Shown piece after piece: positions 1 through 10,765 of a stretch of 64,000 bases of DNA. The stretch covers positions 18,110,501 through 18,174,500 of the forward strand of contig CM027385.1 of the NCBI GenBank assembly GCA_015680905.1, read 5' to 3'. The notes beneath the pieces were generated by a model. That model saw only the letters and a list, made by a program, of their open reading frames with translations, had not been told where the DNA came from and searched no databases. The position numbers and the translations under genes are program-made. Numbering within the stretch: position 1 is the first letter of the stretch; every line of letters begins with the position of its first letter. Origin of the DNA: Coptis chinensis (taxonomy: Eukaryota; Streptophyta; Magnoliopsida; Ranunculales; Ranunculaceae).

Positions 1-611
1 CCCCTAACCCCATAATACGTAGAGGAAGCTACAGTCTGGCTGGATTGGGTTCACTCCATAGCCAACGTGACAGTTGCCTATGAATTTAGATGTTGACTCT
101 TCTAGACATCCAGTGTTTATACGTAATCTCCCTTGTATATAAATAAAACATTTGTTTATAAATAAAACACCCCTCCTTTCTTTTCAAAAGTCTTGTGACC
201 TTTGAGGATGACTCATATAATTGGATAGCATTTTTTGTGCCGATCATTTTGATATCTCATTCATCTAATTCGGAGTCCGAACGAGTCGTGGGTGAGCGTT
301 TAGATTTTTTTAGGCTTAAATCGGGCTTTAGGCTTTGGGCTTGGGAAAAAAAATTTGGCCCAACCAAATCTCAAAATCTCGGGCCATTTAAACCCGACAA
401 ACCCGACCACACGTGTCACCATCACACACTTCGTCTTCCCCAATATCCGGATCTTGTCCCCTCTCGATTCAGTCTTGTACTAGACTGGCCCATGTTATAT
501 CCAGGTCTCGCGCGCGACTCCTACAACTCCCATTCCAATTCCCTTCGGTCAGCAAGTCCCATTTCTCCCCCTCATCATAAATCAATAGCCAGCCTCTCCC
601 TAAGAGCAGTA
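1..611. other. Non-coding stretch upstream of ORF-A1
   Basis: No conserved protein is recognisable. The reading frame of ORF-A1 happens to be open from about position 195, but the residues before the methionine at 612 have no counterpart in the other ORF-A copies, so I take 612 as the start. It is probably the interval between pol and the first ORF-A of element D; no integrase remnant was seen. Confidence 0.4.
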
Positions 612-1777
612 ATGGCCGGAAACAGAAGAATTTGTGTGGAGAAAAAATTTGGAAATTTATTCAAAAATGGGATGTTTGCTCCATTCTTTGATAATGAAAT
701 TCACTATAGAGGATGGGAGTACTTGTTATATGCTAATGGTGGGCTTTCTTCTAAGGATTTGGTGATGAAATTTTACGACAATGATAGCTTTAATGGCAAC
801 CATTTTTGGGTTACCGTCGAGGGTGTGCGCCACGAAGTTACACCCGTTTTGATCTCTGAGATCACGGGCATTCCTCTGGTCGACCATGTGCAGACTCAGT
901 CGCAGTCTGTGTACCCATAGACTTACGACCTAATGCTCGACATGCTAATCGAGGGCGAGTACAACATAGATAGGAAATACGCGTATCATCGCTCGATGCG
1001 ACGAAACCAGCTGGTTGTGACTCAATGGCTGGGACTGAACATCATTGGTACCTCGAAGCCCTTGGACATCAACAAGACCTTCCTCCACCTTCTCTGGATC
1101 CTCCAGGAGTGCAAGGGTAACTTCTGCATAGTTACCTTTCTTTTTGATATTATTATGCATGCTACTCTTAGGTCCGCCCCTCTTGCCGTTCTTGTAACGC
1201 AAGTTATGATTAATTTGGGTTTTCTGTCTGCCACCCCACTACTCCCTATACCACTATATGAGAATATGTTTGTCTTCAAGAAATGCATACTGACCCCTTG
1301 GGAATCCACAGCACCAATGGCTGCTGAGCACGCTAACGTAAGCCCATCTCACCCACCCTAGTTTGATGAGACTGCTATGAGTAAGATGAGTCACCCTATG
1401 GATGCCTGACGTGCTATGAACAGTGGCATGAGAGATATATACACTCGCCAGGTATCGATGAAACATGCCTTGGGTGAGTTAAGGACAGATATGACCACTC
1501 GCCACGGGGCGCTGACAGACAGCATAGGCGAATTTCAGCAGGAAATGCGAGCTTCCATGAATGCATTTTAGGACCAAATGACTACTTTCGCGGAACAAGT
1601 TCCAAATAATGTTCATGGCAAACCAAAGATCGGTTTCATGCCCAGGTGTTGGATACTCTGGGAGATATCTAGGAGCAGTTAGCCTCCACAGGAGCTTGTC
1701 CTGCACGACGTCACAGGACTACTAGTTCTTCTTCTGCAGCCCCTGAGGATTCTTCTACAGCCCCCAAGGATTCTTAG
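612..1777 (+). pseudogene. ORF-A1, post-pol ORF of Athila-like element D
   Basis: Function unknown. The start at 612 gives MAGNRR followed by a domain shared with the ORF at 2719 and the one ending at 57218: a motif of the form F..G.F.PFFD.EI..RGW, then a LV..FY motif, then a V..RE.T...ISEI.GIP motif, then QWLGLN with a LLWILQ helix around residues 135-165. The tail (about 1440-1610) is hydrophilic and looks like a coiled coil. The fold pattern resembles the 'putative plant transposon protein' domain (Pfam Transposase_32 type) known from plant Gypsy elements; that is an inference from layout, not a search. In-frame stops at 918 (TAG), 1359 (TAG), about 1407 (TGA) and about 1569 (TAG), and a frameshift near 1640, make it dead. 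The final TAG is at 1775-1777. Confidence 0.65.
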
Positions 1778-2471
1778 TAGACAGTTTATTTTCACCGCTC
1801 TTGTATATTAATTATGTCAGATATTTTATTTACGTGTTTGCATTTTTATTTTCGAACTTAGGATATCTGTCAATTCCTACATTCTCCAAAATTTCTGCCT
1901 TGTCAAATAGTATATTAGCTATTATATTATATAGGTATAAACATATATAATTATATTAGTAATTATAATATATATACATATATAAATATATACATATATA
2001 TTTTAGATGTCACACTTAACAGGCAAAATTTACCGTAAACTAACATTTAACTAAACGGTCAGAAAACGGTCATAAAAACGCACCAAAAACGGTCAGAAAA
2101 CGGCTCAATTTTCTTCGATAAATAAGTTCAACACATTCTTCACATTTCACTCCTTTCATCTTCTCCCCTCTCCACTTCTTATTCTAAAAATTGTTTTTTG
2201 ATCGCTCCAAGTTTCAAGATTTATGGATGCACTAGAAAAGTTTGAGCAGCAGCAGCAGATTAAATATGCTACTCAAGTCTTCATGCTCGGTTGTTTTATT
2301 ATAGTAATGTTGTTAATGTGGCATATAGTTCTATCTAATATTTAGGTTTGTATTTTATTTCACATATCATTATGATGTGTTTCCACTCCTATGTACGTTC
2401 ATACATCTTATTGTAATATTATATTTACATCTTCCTTTGCCTTCTACTTACGCTATTTGTTTACGTCAAAA

Positions 2472-2506
<35 letters not shown>

Positions 2507-2718
2507 TCACTCCTTGTAGTCACATGCCCCATTCTTCTCATCCACACTACATCTTTTGCGCCATATTTTAGAAAATACACGTAGTCTAACTATCCTGTGA
2601 CACCTCGATCCGTATTTTCTACATCTTCGGATTGGTGCCTATTTATAACAAGGATAGACACCCCTAAATACCAACTTCCCTTTTTCCACTAAAATTTTTC
2701 TTTACCACTCCATCTTTA
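1778..2718. other. Spacer between ORF-A1 and ORF-A2
   Basis: AT-rich, no protein recognised. It holds repeated ACGGTCAGAAAACGG-type motifs near 2056-2105, an uninterrupted A run of about 30 bases at 2475-2504, and a TATA-like box close to the next ORF. The A run could be a slipped microsatellite or a fossil poly(A). Confidence 0.5.
2640..2648 (+). promoter_or_regulatory. TATA-like box before ORF-A2
   Basis: TATTTATAA lies about 70 bp upstream of the ORF-A2 start codon, a plausible spacing for a plant TATA box plus a short leader. Only position and sequence support it; AT-rich DNA gives such matches by chance. Confidence 0.3.
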
Positions 2719-3816
2719 ATGGCCCTCACTCGAATTTTCGTGCCCGAGCAAAATTTTATGGAAAATTTCCAAAACGGTCTTTTTCATCCATTTTTTGACA
2801 CAGAAATTTTACGTCGAGGATGGTACCCTCTTTTACATCATAAGCAGGCATTTTTTTCAAGAGAATTAGTCTTGTTGTTCTATAAACATGGTTATTTCCA
2901 AAACGGTCAATTCTTTGTCCGTGCAAACAAATGCGAGCGTGAATTGACTATGGAAATCATCTCCGAGGTACTTCAAATTCCCATTACAAACCAAGGGATA
3001 CACCTTCAGGATTTACCATTCGACAATATCAGGCATCTGATGTTTGCAACTATCCTTCACGGTGAATAAAACCGGAAAAACCGTGTTGTTTATCTGCGAT
3101 TCTTGTAAAAGAACCAATTATCTGTGATCCAATGGCTGGCTCATAATGTGCTCGGCACGTTTAAGACTTCCGAAATAACAAAACCCCTCCTCCATCTACT
3201 ATGGGTCTTGCAGACTAACTGCAATGATTTTTCCATTATTAAATTTATCTGGAACGCTATCGCACGTGCCAGGGAAAAGGCAGCTCCTTTGCCAACCATT
3301 GTGAAACTTATCATGATACGTTGGGGTTTTTCTAGTATTTCTCCTAATACACCTCTCAGAACAGCTAACATTCTTACCATTCACTTTCGGTTTGCGAGGA
3401 ACGGTTTTACGGAATCCCGGCGTTGCAAAGAACCATGTCGATCTGAAAACCGAAGAAGCTTGTTCCGCTGACAACATCTTCACTGAAAATGCATTAAGCA
3501 ATGTATTTAATTCTATGGAAGGCCTTCGTTTAATTCAACAAGGACTGATGACATTATACAAACGTCAAAACATTATCATCACCAGTCTCCTTGAATTTCA
3601 CGACCTGCGGACAATACAGGAAGAGGAACAAGCATAATTCTTGCACAATCACAACCTGTTCTCGACAAATCACACTCTCATAATGGAGAACCACGCCGAG
3701 ATTTACCAGACACAGAGTGAAATTATGCAATGAGTTGTTGCCAGAATTGAAAGCATCGAAGATCTTATAAATGGATTCCTTTCACAAAAGGATCCTCGCC
3801 GTTACTTGGGCCCATG
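2719..3816 (+). pseudogene. ORF-A2, post-pol ORF of Athila-like element D
   Basis: Second copy of the ORF-A family. It starts MALTRIFVPEQNF at 2719 and has the family motifs PFFDTEILRRGW, LVLLFYKHG and the ELTMEIISEVLQIP segment, then QWLAHNVLGT and the LLWVLQ helix after 3124. Residues from about 3390 on form a long hydrophilic helical tail rich in E, Q, L and I, probably a coiled coil, ending at TGA 3814-3816. It is dead: TAA stops at 3067 and about 3106 lie in the main frame, a frameshift sits near 3400, and further stops lie near 3635 and 3731. It is clearly diverged from ORF-A1, so the duplication is old. Function unknown. Confidence 0.65.
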
Positions 3817-3986
3817 ACACAATTTAAATTTTGCAATTTTATGTTCTTTGTCATTTTCTTTTTAGTTTTTTAAATATAGTGCAATTTCCCTATGGTAATT
3901 TGTGTTTTCTTAATTATTCTCATCATATTCTAATATTTGTTTATCCTTGTCTAACAGGTAGCATCTTTCTTCACACATCTTCTACA

Positions 3987-4960
3987 ATGGAAGCTCTAAA
4001 GATAATTCCAGAACAATCTTTACATTCGTTGCTGAATTCTCCTGCATATGGACATCTTTTCAGAGACTACATCACTCGAGTCGGTTAGAACTCTCTTATT
4101 CTACACCCGGAGCAGACATACTCCCCAGGTTTGGCAACTTATTTTTATGATCATATGGAAGATCTACATGCTGTATAGGGTTTCCCTTTGAACGGATTTA
4201 CAATCCATATTGGTAACACCCGACACTCTTTTTACGAGCCAACAGTTGATATGGCTCTAGACCTTCATCTTTTTTAGCCAGACATCCCCATCCAATACAT
4301 GGTAGAAAACAACTTTAACAACTATTCTTTAGAAAAATTTGCCGCCCGTTATGGCGATGGCCTTGCCCAGGTCAGTGAACGTGCCATAGCTAGCCGATGG
4401 CCAGACTTTACTATTCCACTTGCCAGTATGACCATGAATGCTGGAAATGCCATGTTATTTATTCTTCTGAACATCATGGGGGATTGGCATTTTTCCACTG
4501 CATCAAAGTCAGCTTGTAAGATGTTCCATGCACTAGCCCAACAACATACCGCCTTCGACATCACAGACCTAGTAATTGAGAACCTAAAGAGGGCTCGGTC
4601 TTTTCGGCAGCACTATATCACCTTGCCAGTCACAACATGCAGGATAGTGAGGACGTACTTCCCACAGTTTGCGGCCACCTTTCAGGACTTGGTTAAGGTT
4701 GACTCTATGTGTCCAACCAACAAGATCATTCATTCTTTGTGATTTCGGACATGGCGACGCCCTGCAAGGTATCTAAAGAAAGTGTGTTCCTTCCCTAATG
4801 ATGATAAAATGATAGCTCATCTGGACACTGCAAAAAAGATGAAGTGGAGCGAGTCTAGAAAGCTATGATAGATTGGTGTGACGTAAAGGAATGGCATTTC
4901 TACAGGGACGAAGCAAGGATGGACCATCCCCCAGTTCTTGGTTGGGGCAATGTGAGTTGA
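3987..4960 (+). pseudogene. ORF-B, last ORF before the 3' region of element D
   Basis: Homologous to the ORF at 55332-56240 in element C. Shared features are an N-terminal IIPEQSL / VIPKQSF motif, an AYGHLFRDY / TYGHWFRHR motif, a YFYDH motif, a central stretch ending in a NAGNAMLFI / NVGTTMLFI motif, a LKRARS / LKRAQS motif and a CPTNKIIHSL / RPTNWVVHSL motif, ending in an acidic tail with a DW. Stops at 4086, about 4158, about 4275 (all TAG) and 4740 (TGA) are all in one reading frame. Comparison with the C copy suggests TGG-to-TAG, CAG-to-TAG and CGA-to-TGA changes. ORF-B looks like a distant relative of ORF-A (GW near residue 30, then an FYDH motif). Function unknown. Confidence 0.65.
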
Positions 4961-6660
4961 TGCATGTACATATTTGTTTTATGTTTTGATGTGAGATAAA
5001 TAAATAACCTAACAGTGTGCTTTCACTTTTATGGTGTATAATATATAGTGTGTTACAATAAATTTCTGTGGAAGATGTCAGCTATATTTTTGCCCAAAGC
5101 CTTTTAGGTATACTCTTTCTTCCTCTTAACACTTTGAGGACACAGCGTCCGACTGTTTAGGGGTGGTGAGAACCTTTCGCAAAAATTAAGCATGCATAGT
5201 TGTATATAGTTTACTTTATGTCTAAATAAACATATTTAGTGACAAATTCTTGTTTCCTTTTCTGTGATGAAAAATATTTAGAAATCTCACCCTAGCATCA
5301 AAATTAAGACTTGTTCTTAGAAACTTAATTTACTACATATGCAATAGTTTTTACATCTTTTCATGAGCGAATGCACTGACTATCATTAAATGTACACAGC
5401 AGTAAGTTTCTGGGACCCATGGTTAGACAACTTAGTTTCCATATCCTGTAAGAATCTAACCAAAAAGCCTCAAAATGTGTGATATGTGAGTAATGACACA
5501 GAGGAGTAGTTTTTTTGAATAGAGAAGTTCACACTTCTACATACTTGATCACTACCCAAATCCTAGGCGAGAATTTAGGCCTTCTTGGATCGATATAGCC
5601 AAAAGTTCACACCTGTAAAAAAATTTACCGTTAGTCGCCCCACTGAACCTTTCATTAACCCTTTTTATTTCACCAAAAAAATTCATTATCCATCTATTAA
5701 CCACAAATAAATAAGCCTACCTAGATGATAAGTATGAGAAATAGGATGAAGTGCGGAAAAATGAAGAGAAAAACTTGTCACAAATCAAAATCAACTACCC
5801 TTTTTAAGAAAAAAAAGAAAAATAGAAATAGAAATATGTTTCCAAAAATCAAAAGAAATATCAAAGTTAGAATCCCCCCAAATCAAATCAAAAGGGAATA
5901 CAAAAGCTTGAAAAAGTCAAGTATGGAAACCCATGTTAGAAGTAGGAAAGAAAATAAGGATTTCTCTAGTATAAATATCTCGAAGACCTTATTCTCTCAT
6001 ACTTATCATTTTTTGAATTTTATATTCCATTTTCTTCTACACTACCTCCTAAGCCCCATAACACCTAATAAAGACATCTAGCTCAATTAAGAGTAGGATA
6101 GTGTGATAATAAGTAGTAGTTGTGACTGCTCGACCTCGACTCCTCTGATTGTCATTGAGTATGTGAGAAAACGTGTGTCACTGCACACTGGAGATAGCAA
6201 AACTTGAGTGGAAAAATAAGAGAGAAATTGTGTTTCAACACATACCTGTGAGAACCTACTTAAAGACGCTATCCAAAGGATCCAGAAACGGCCTTACTCA
6301 TACATTTCATTATAAGATCACTGCATGCATGCTCATACGTAGATGTTTTGATTATTGTATGTATATTAACTTGAATTTCAAAAGAATTAAATCCTTATTT
6401 CCCCCGCTAGTGAGATGTCTAGATACATGAGATTAATTAAGGAAACAGGCCTTTGTTACTGAGTCATTGTAGTATAAACGAAGTTTGTGAGTATCTTCTC
6501 TGGAAAACTCTCACGAGGCTATAACTCGTCCACTAGGGAATTCCTAGTGATTCAAGGCCTTGTTGCATACGGTCAACGCTTGACAAGCTCTGCTTGAAAA
6601 TGAGATTTAGCTTAGGACAACACATTTTTTACCACTTATCATTTTAATGTCTCTTCTTTG
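4961..6660. other. 3' non-coding region of element D
   Basis: Matches in layout, and in short blocks in sequence, the regions before the 3' LTRs of A, B and C. It has a first TTGAGGACA...GTTTAGGGGTGGTGAG motif at 5133-5170 that resembles the real polypurine tract, then AT-rich sequence, and the conserved GGAATTCCTAGTG block near 6538. Open frames here (for example 5725-6081) are lysine/asparagine-rich by base composition and not conserved. Confidence 0.6.
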
Positions 6661-6695
6661 CTTGAGGACAAGCAAAGTGCTATTTGGGGGTGGTG
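6661..6695 (+). promoter_or_regulatory. Polypurine tract of element D
   Basis: CTTGAGGACAAGCAAAGTGC followed by TATTTGGGGGTGGTG lies directly against the LTR start TGATAAGC. The same arrangement precedes the 3' LTRs of A, B and C, so this is the plus-strand primer site. Confidence 0.75.
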
Positions 6696-8387
6696 TGATA
6701 AGCACCCAAAACTGTAATATTAAACCCCCCGAGAGACATAGCATTTTAGTCGATTATGTATTTAATAATCATGTAATAATTATATTTTCGTACTTTTGCA
6801 GGTTTTCACAGTTAACATGAATATAATGATAAAACATGCATCGAAGTACGGGAATATTGGAATATTTGAAGTTTCCCACTCAACCCCAATGAAGCCCAAC
6901 AGAGCCTGACTAGAGTCGAAGTTTCCAAAAGAACAAAACCAGTGCAGAACGGGTCCACATATAAAGAAGCAGCAAACTTCCGAAGCTCACATCTGATAAA
7001 TCTGGATGCCGACGCGTTGGCTAGTGAAGTATCCTGTCGGCGAGAGCGGCGAACTCTAATGCCTACGCAAAAAGACAAAAGTTGTCCACTTTGGACACAC
7101 TAAGTGGACCCACTCAAGGGCCCAAAAAGGCATGACGAGTCAGCATAGGCAGGTGGCAAGTGATGGTCACAATTTTGTGCCACCTCACAATATAGAAGAT
7201 ACGTACCAATTCAAAGCATGTGGTTTGAATTAAAATTGGCTAAAAGACAAAACCTTAATACAAAAAAAAAAAAAGGGCAAATAAGGTAAAGACAATTTCA
7301 AAGTTTTGAATGTCTAAATTTACTAAAAGACAAAACCAATTAAATCCTTCTCCAGCCATCCAGCCTATATATATGAGAGGGGGTCTTCGATATACTCCTT
7401 CAGCATTTTTATGCTTTAGCTTTCGCTCAAGATTTTAGTTAACTTTCATTCCAGTACTTTAAATTCCGTCTTTTTCATTTCAGCAGCTTAAATAATGTAA
7501 GTCATTTATTCTTAATAAAAGTCATTTCTTTGCAAGTTTAATTCCTGTCCTGCATTTTTTTATTTAATGTATACAGCAAGTTTAATTATTCATTCAATGA
7601 CCATGAGCTAATCCCCCCCCCCCTCAGAGGGAGGGTTATGCTGCTCGTGTGAGAATCCGGATTGACTCTTTAATATTCTAGAATCACTGCTTAGGAATTA
7701 GGTGTAGATTAGACATCCGGTCCTAAAATGACTGAGGTTGTACAAATTTGGAGTGATGGTGCTCTAGAATAGTCTCGCAAGAGACCCAAAATGTCTCGCG
7801 CACGACTCTCTGGTGTCAGACAACTCTCCAATTTGTCCAGCTGATGTAGAATCGAGCCAGGATCTAAAATGATATTCCAGAGATGAAATATTAGTTCAAC
7901 TTCTTCTGCTAGTGTGATGCGACTCAGAGATGTGCGCGTTTCTCTAGGGATCAATACTCAACGTCGTGTAGGGTTTGTCTATGAACTCGAGACGACTTAG
8001 AGCTGTAGTGATCTGGTAATATAAACTGTTAAAAAATGATTCTTACATGAGTATGATTAACCCTCTCCCTGTTTCTCTATCTTTGTTTATTCACATCGAA
8101 ATCATCGTTAGTAATTTACATTATTTATATTACCATTAATTTAATTAAACCAACTAAAAGAAAACCTAAAATTCTACTCACTAGAAGTTGTAATTCCAGT
8201 TGTGAACCTTGCCAAGCCCTAAAGTTTGGACGATCCCTTACTCGACCTATCCTACCAAACCCATGTGAGTAAGGTAACTTGACTAAATGGACGACTATAC
8301 GGACTCTGGACTTTGGACTTTAGTCTTCGGACTTCGGTCTTAAGTAAAAGAATAAACCCAAATAAACGTACAATTAACGTTTTATCA
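6696..8387 (+). repeat. 3' LTR of element D (right end uncertain)
   Basis: Starts TGATAAGCACCCAAAACTG directly after the polypurine tract, similar to the A/B/C start TGATAAGAGCCCAAAACTG. A TATATATGAGAG box near 7367 and AATAAAAG near 7515 look like promoter and polyadenylation signals. A CG-rich-to-AT-rich change and a TTTATCA at 8381-8387, which mirrors the TGATAA start as in the A/B/C LTRs, suggest the right end. No target duplication can be checked because the 5' LTR is outside the window. A run of C at about 7612-7623 is a low-complexity patch. Confidence 0.5.
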
Positions 8388-10765
8388 AAACCATAACCAA
8401 AAAAACCCAAAAACAATCCAATCTTATTGAAGCAATCCAATCCATAATTTAATCCAATCGCAAAACAATTATCGCAAAATTTAATCCAATCCAACATGCG
8501 AGCTTTTGCAATTTCGCCATTGAAGCTTTTGCAAGTTGGGAGAGCGGTGAAAGCTTGAAATTTCACCATTTAAGCAAAAAATACAATTCAATATCTTGCA
8601 TTCATTTCCAATTTGATTTCACTTAATAAGGTAAAATCTAGTGTCTATCAACTCGAAGTATTTGTCTGCTTTACTTTGATTATATGCTCAATTATTTGAA
8701 GTACGACAACTGTGATGACACCTATTATTAACGGCCAATTGTTGGGTATTTTCAACCATGTTAGTGTTTTCTAGATGCCTAGATTATATATACTAATACA
8801 CTATCCATCCATATAATTTAGACTTCTACTCATGTGCTGGTTCTTAAGCTAGGAATATAATTTGATCCAGGGGGTATACATGAACTCTATAATCGATTCA
8901 TGTTATTCTCTATTTGGATTATGAACTTAGCCTTTGTAAGCATGCTTTTTCTTAGATTGTTTCATACTGATTCCATAATTTGGAACTTGTCGCTCTTAAG
9001 GCATTGCTTATGGACCTGTAATTTTCATTTTTGTCCCTTTTGATTTTTGTATCTGTTTATTTGTTGCATTTTCATTGCTGTTAAATTTGTTGTTGTTAAA
9101 TTTGTTGTATCTATTTATGTTCAATTGGCTTGCATTATGTTTGTGAGCCCATAAGGAAAAGAATAACCTTTTCTTACTTGCTTTTTGAGAAATCTCTCAA
9201 CTTTCTGCAAGCATTTTGCACCCAGTACAAGGGTCTTGTGGGAGTATTCCTGGAAGTACAAAAACTACCATTTTATGATGATCCAATATGCCTAGACTTC
9301 ATAGTCGTCAAAGTCAGAAAACTTCTGCTTGGGAACTCTCAATCTACCCAAATTAACATGAACTATGAACTGAACTTGGCACCATATGGCAAGAGTACGT
9401 ACATATAACTATTTATAGCACCACTATATATCTATCCGAAAACGAGTACCAAAGCGACTTGCAAGGAACATTGTTCCGGCTAAGCCTACCTAGGGTAGCT
9501 TGAGAGCACAATCCAGGTAACTTGAGAACGGTTAATGTTAATTTGAAGTCCTTCCCACTGTAGATAGAGTCTGTTGCATGGGGAGTATGCTTGGAATCTT
9601 TTAATTATTCACTTACGTTTAGAGTACCATCGGCATCTACCTAACAGTCCTTTTAGATGTAATAAAATTGGAGTCAATGAAAAGTTAGAACTTCGAAGTG
9701 CAATATTATTTCGACTTTTATAAATATGAGTACCATGTGTACCACTGAGGTGCCCTGAAAGTGCTATCTCTATGTACAGATTGAGGGTTGTTATCTTGTA
9801 TATGTTGAAAGAGGCTATTGGTTTGGAAAATCATTCATATGAATGTATTTTTAAAATTTTATTCATTATTATCAATTTTTACATACTTTTTACGATAGAC
9901 GTATCGATTATTTCACTTTCTTTCCTTAGAATGCCAAGTCTTATTTACTAATAGGAACAACGCATGAGATACTTAGTTACTACTTGGAGGCTTGTGATGG
10001 TAACTCCTTTTTATCTATTGGGATTGTATCTCATGCGCTATTGTATATATTATGATGGTAACACTATTGTGAATAGAAATATTTCTTTGGCTTTTATCTT
10101 CTTTAATGCAGTTTATCATCTTGCTAGAAATGTCCTTGTTGTTACATGCATTTATTGATCACTTGGAACATGGATATCAACTTGTTATTTGCTCTGTAGA
10201 TTGACATATATAGCATCTTCTCACAATTTTGAGACTACAGATAGGCATTTTTAGTTTGTAGCCATTAATGTAGTCTCCCTCGTCTTCAATTTAGCTCTCA
10301 CCTAATGCTTTATTTTTTACATGAATTCTAGTGTTTGAGTACTTTTGGTAGGTTATCCCCTTTTCATGCATGTTTGTTTGTTTGACTGGTTTTTGATTTA
10401 TCATTAGTTGAAAGTTAGCTGTAGATTTAGCAACTCTCAATCAATTATTCCTTGGCATGCTGTACTAAGTACTGCATAGTGTCTTATCTTTATCGTTCAT
10501 TACTACTTTGTTGGATGTCAAATTATTGATCAACTTGATTGTAATATAGAAGCTTATTATTATGTTTGACACGACGATGGACTTATAGGCTAACGATTAC
10601 TTGATTAAGATTTCCCTTTTATATATGTTCAGCCTCGATTTGATTTATACAGCTACCATGGACTTATCGGTTCTTTCCAGTGTTGTATTTTACTGTTTCT
10701 AACATAGGTGTAGATTTGATTAAACTTATTATAGTTACTAATACTTGTTTTATTTTTCTTTGTAG
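8388..10765. other. Unassigned AT-rich DNA
   Basis: No protein, RNA gene or element terminus recognised. The longest open frame (9130-9408, 92 codons) has no family motif I know. The stretch just before 10766 probably includes the promoter and a 5' exon of the PMD gene, because TTTTTCTTTGTAG at 10753-10765 is a good splice acceptor. Confidence 0.4.

Larger units (their letters stand above)
1..8387 (+). mobile_element. Athila-like Ty3/Gypsy element D, 3' part (5' end outside window)
   Basis: The order is decayed ORF-A1, ORF-A2, ORF-B, a long AT-rich 3' region, a polypurine tract and an LTR, the same order as the 3' half of element C on the other strand. Shared blocks with A, B and C include the motif TTGAGGACAA before the polypurine tract and the conserved block around 6525-6570 (GGAATTCCTAGTGATT, AAGGCCTTGTTGCATA). 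The LTR is clearly diverged from that of A/B/C, so D is a related but separate family. Gag-pol and the 5' LTR would lie left of the window. The right boundary rests only on a TTTATCA terminus and is uncertain. ORF-A1 could instead belong to a second element or an internal duplication. Confidence 0.7.

Noticed and set aside
195..611. Extended N-terminus of ORF-A1 (frame open from 195)
   Set aside because: Residues before the methionine at 612 are not shared with the other ORF-A copies, and the composition looks like untranslated sequence.
5725..6081. 118-codon open frame in the element D 3' region
   Set aside because: Lys/Asn-rich from AT-rich DNA; no counterpart is preserved in the 3' regions of A, B or C.
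9130..9408. 92-codon open frame in unassigned DNA
   Set aside because: No recognisable motif, no codon bias or splice context; kept only as a note.
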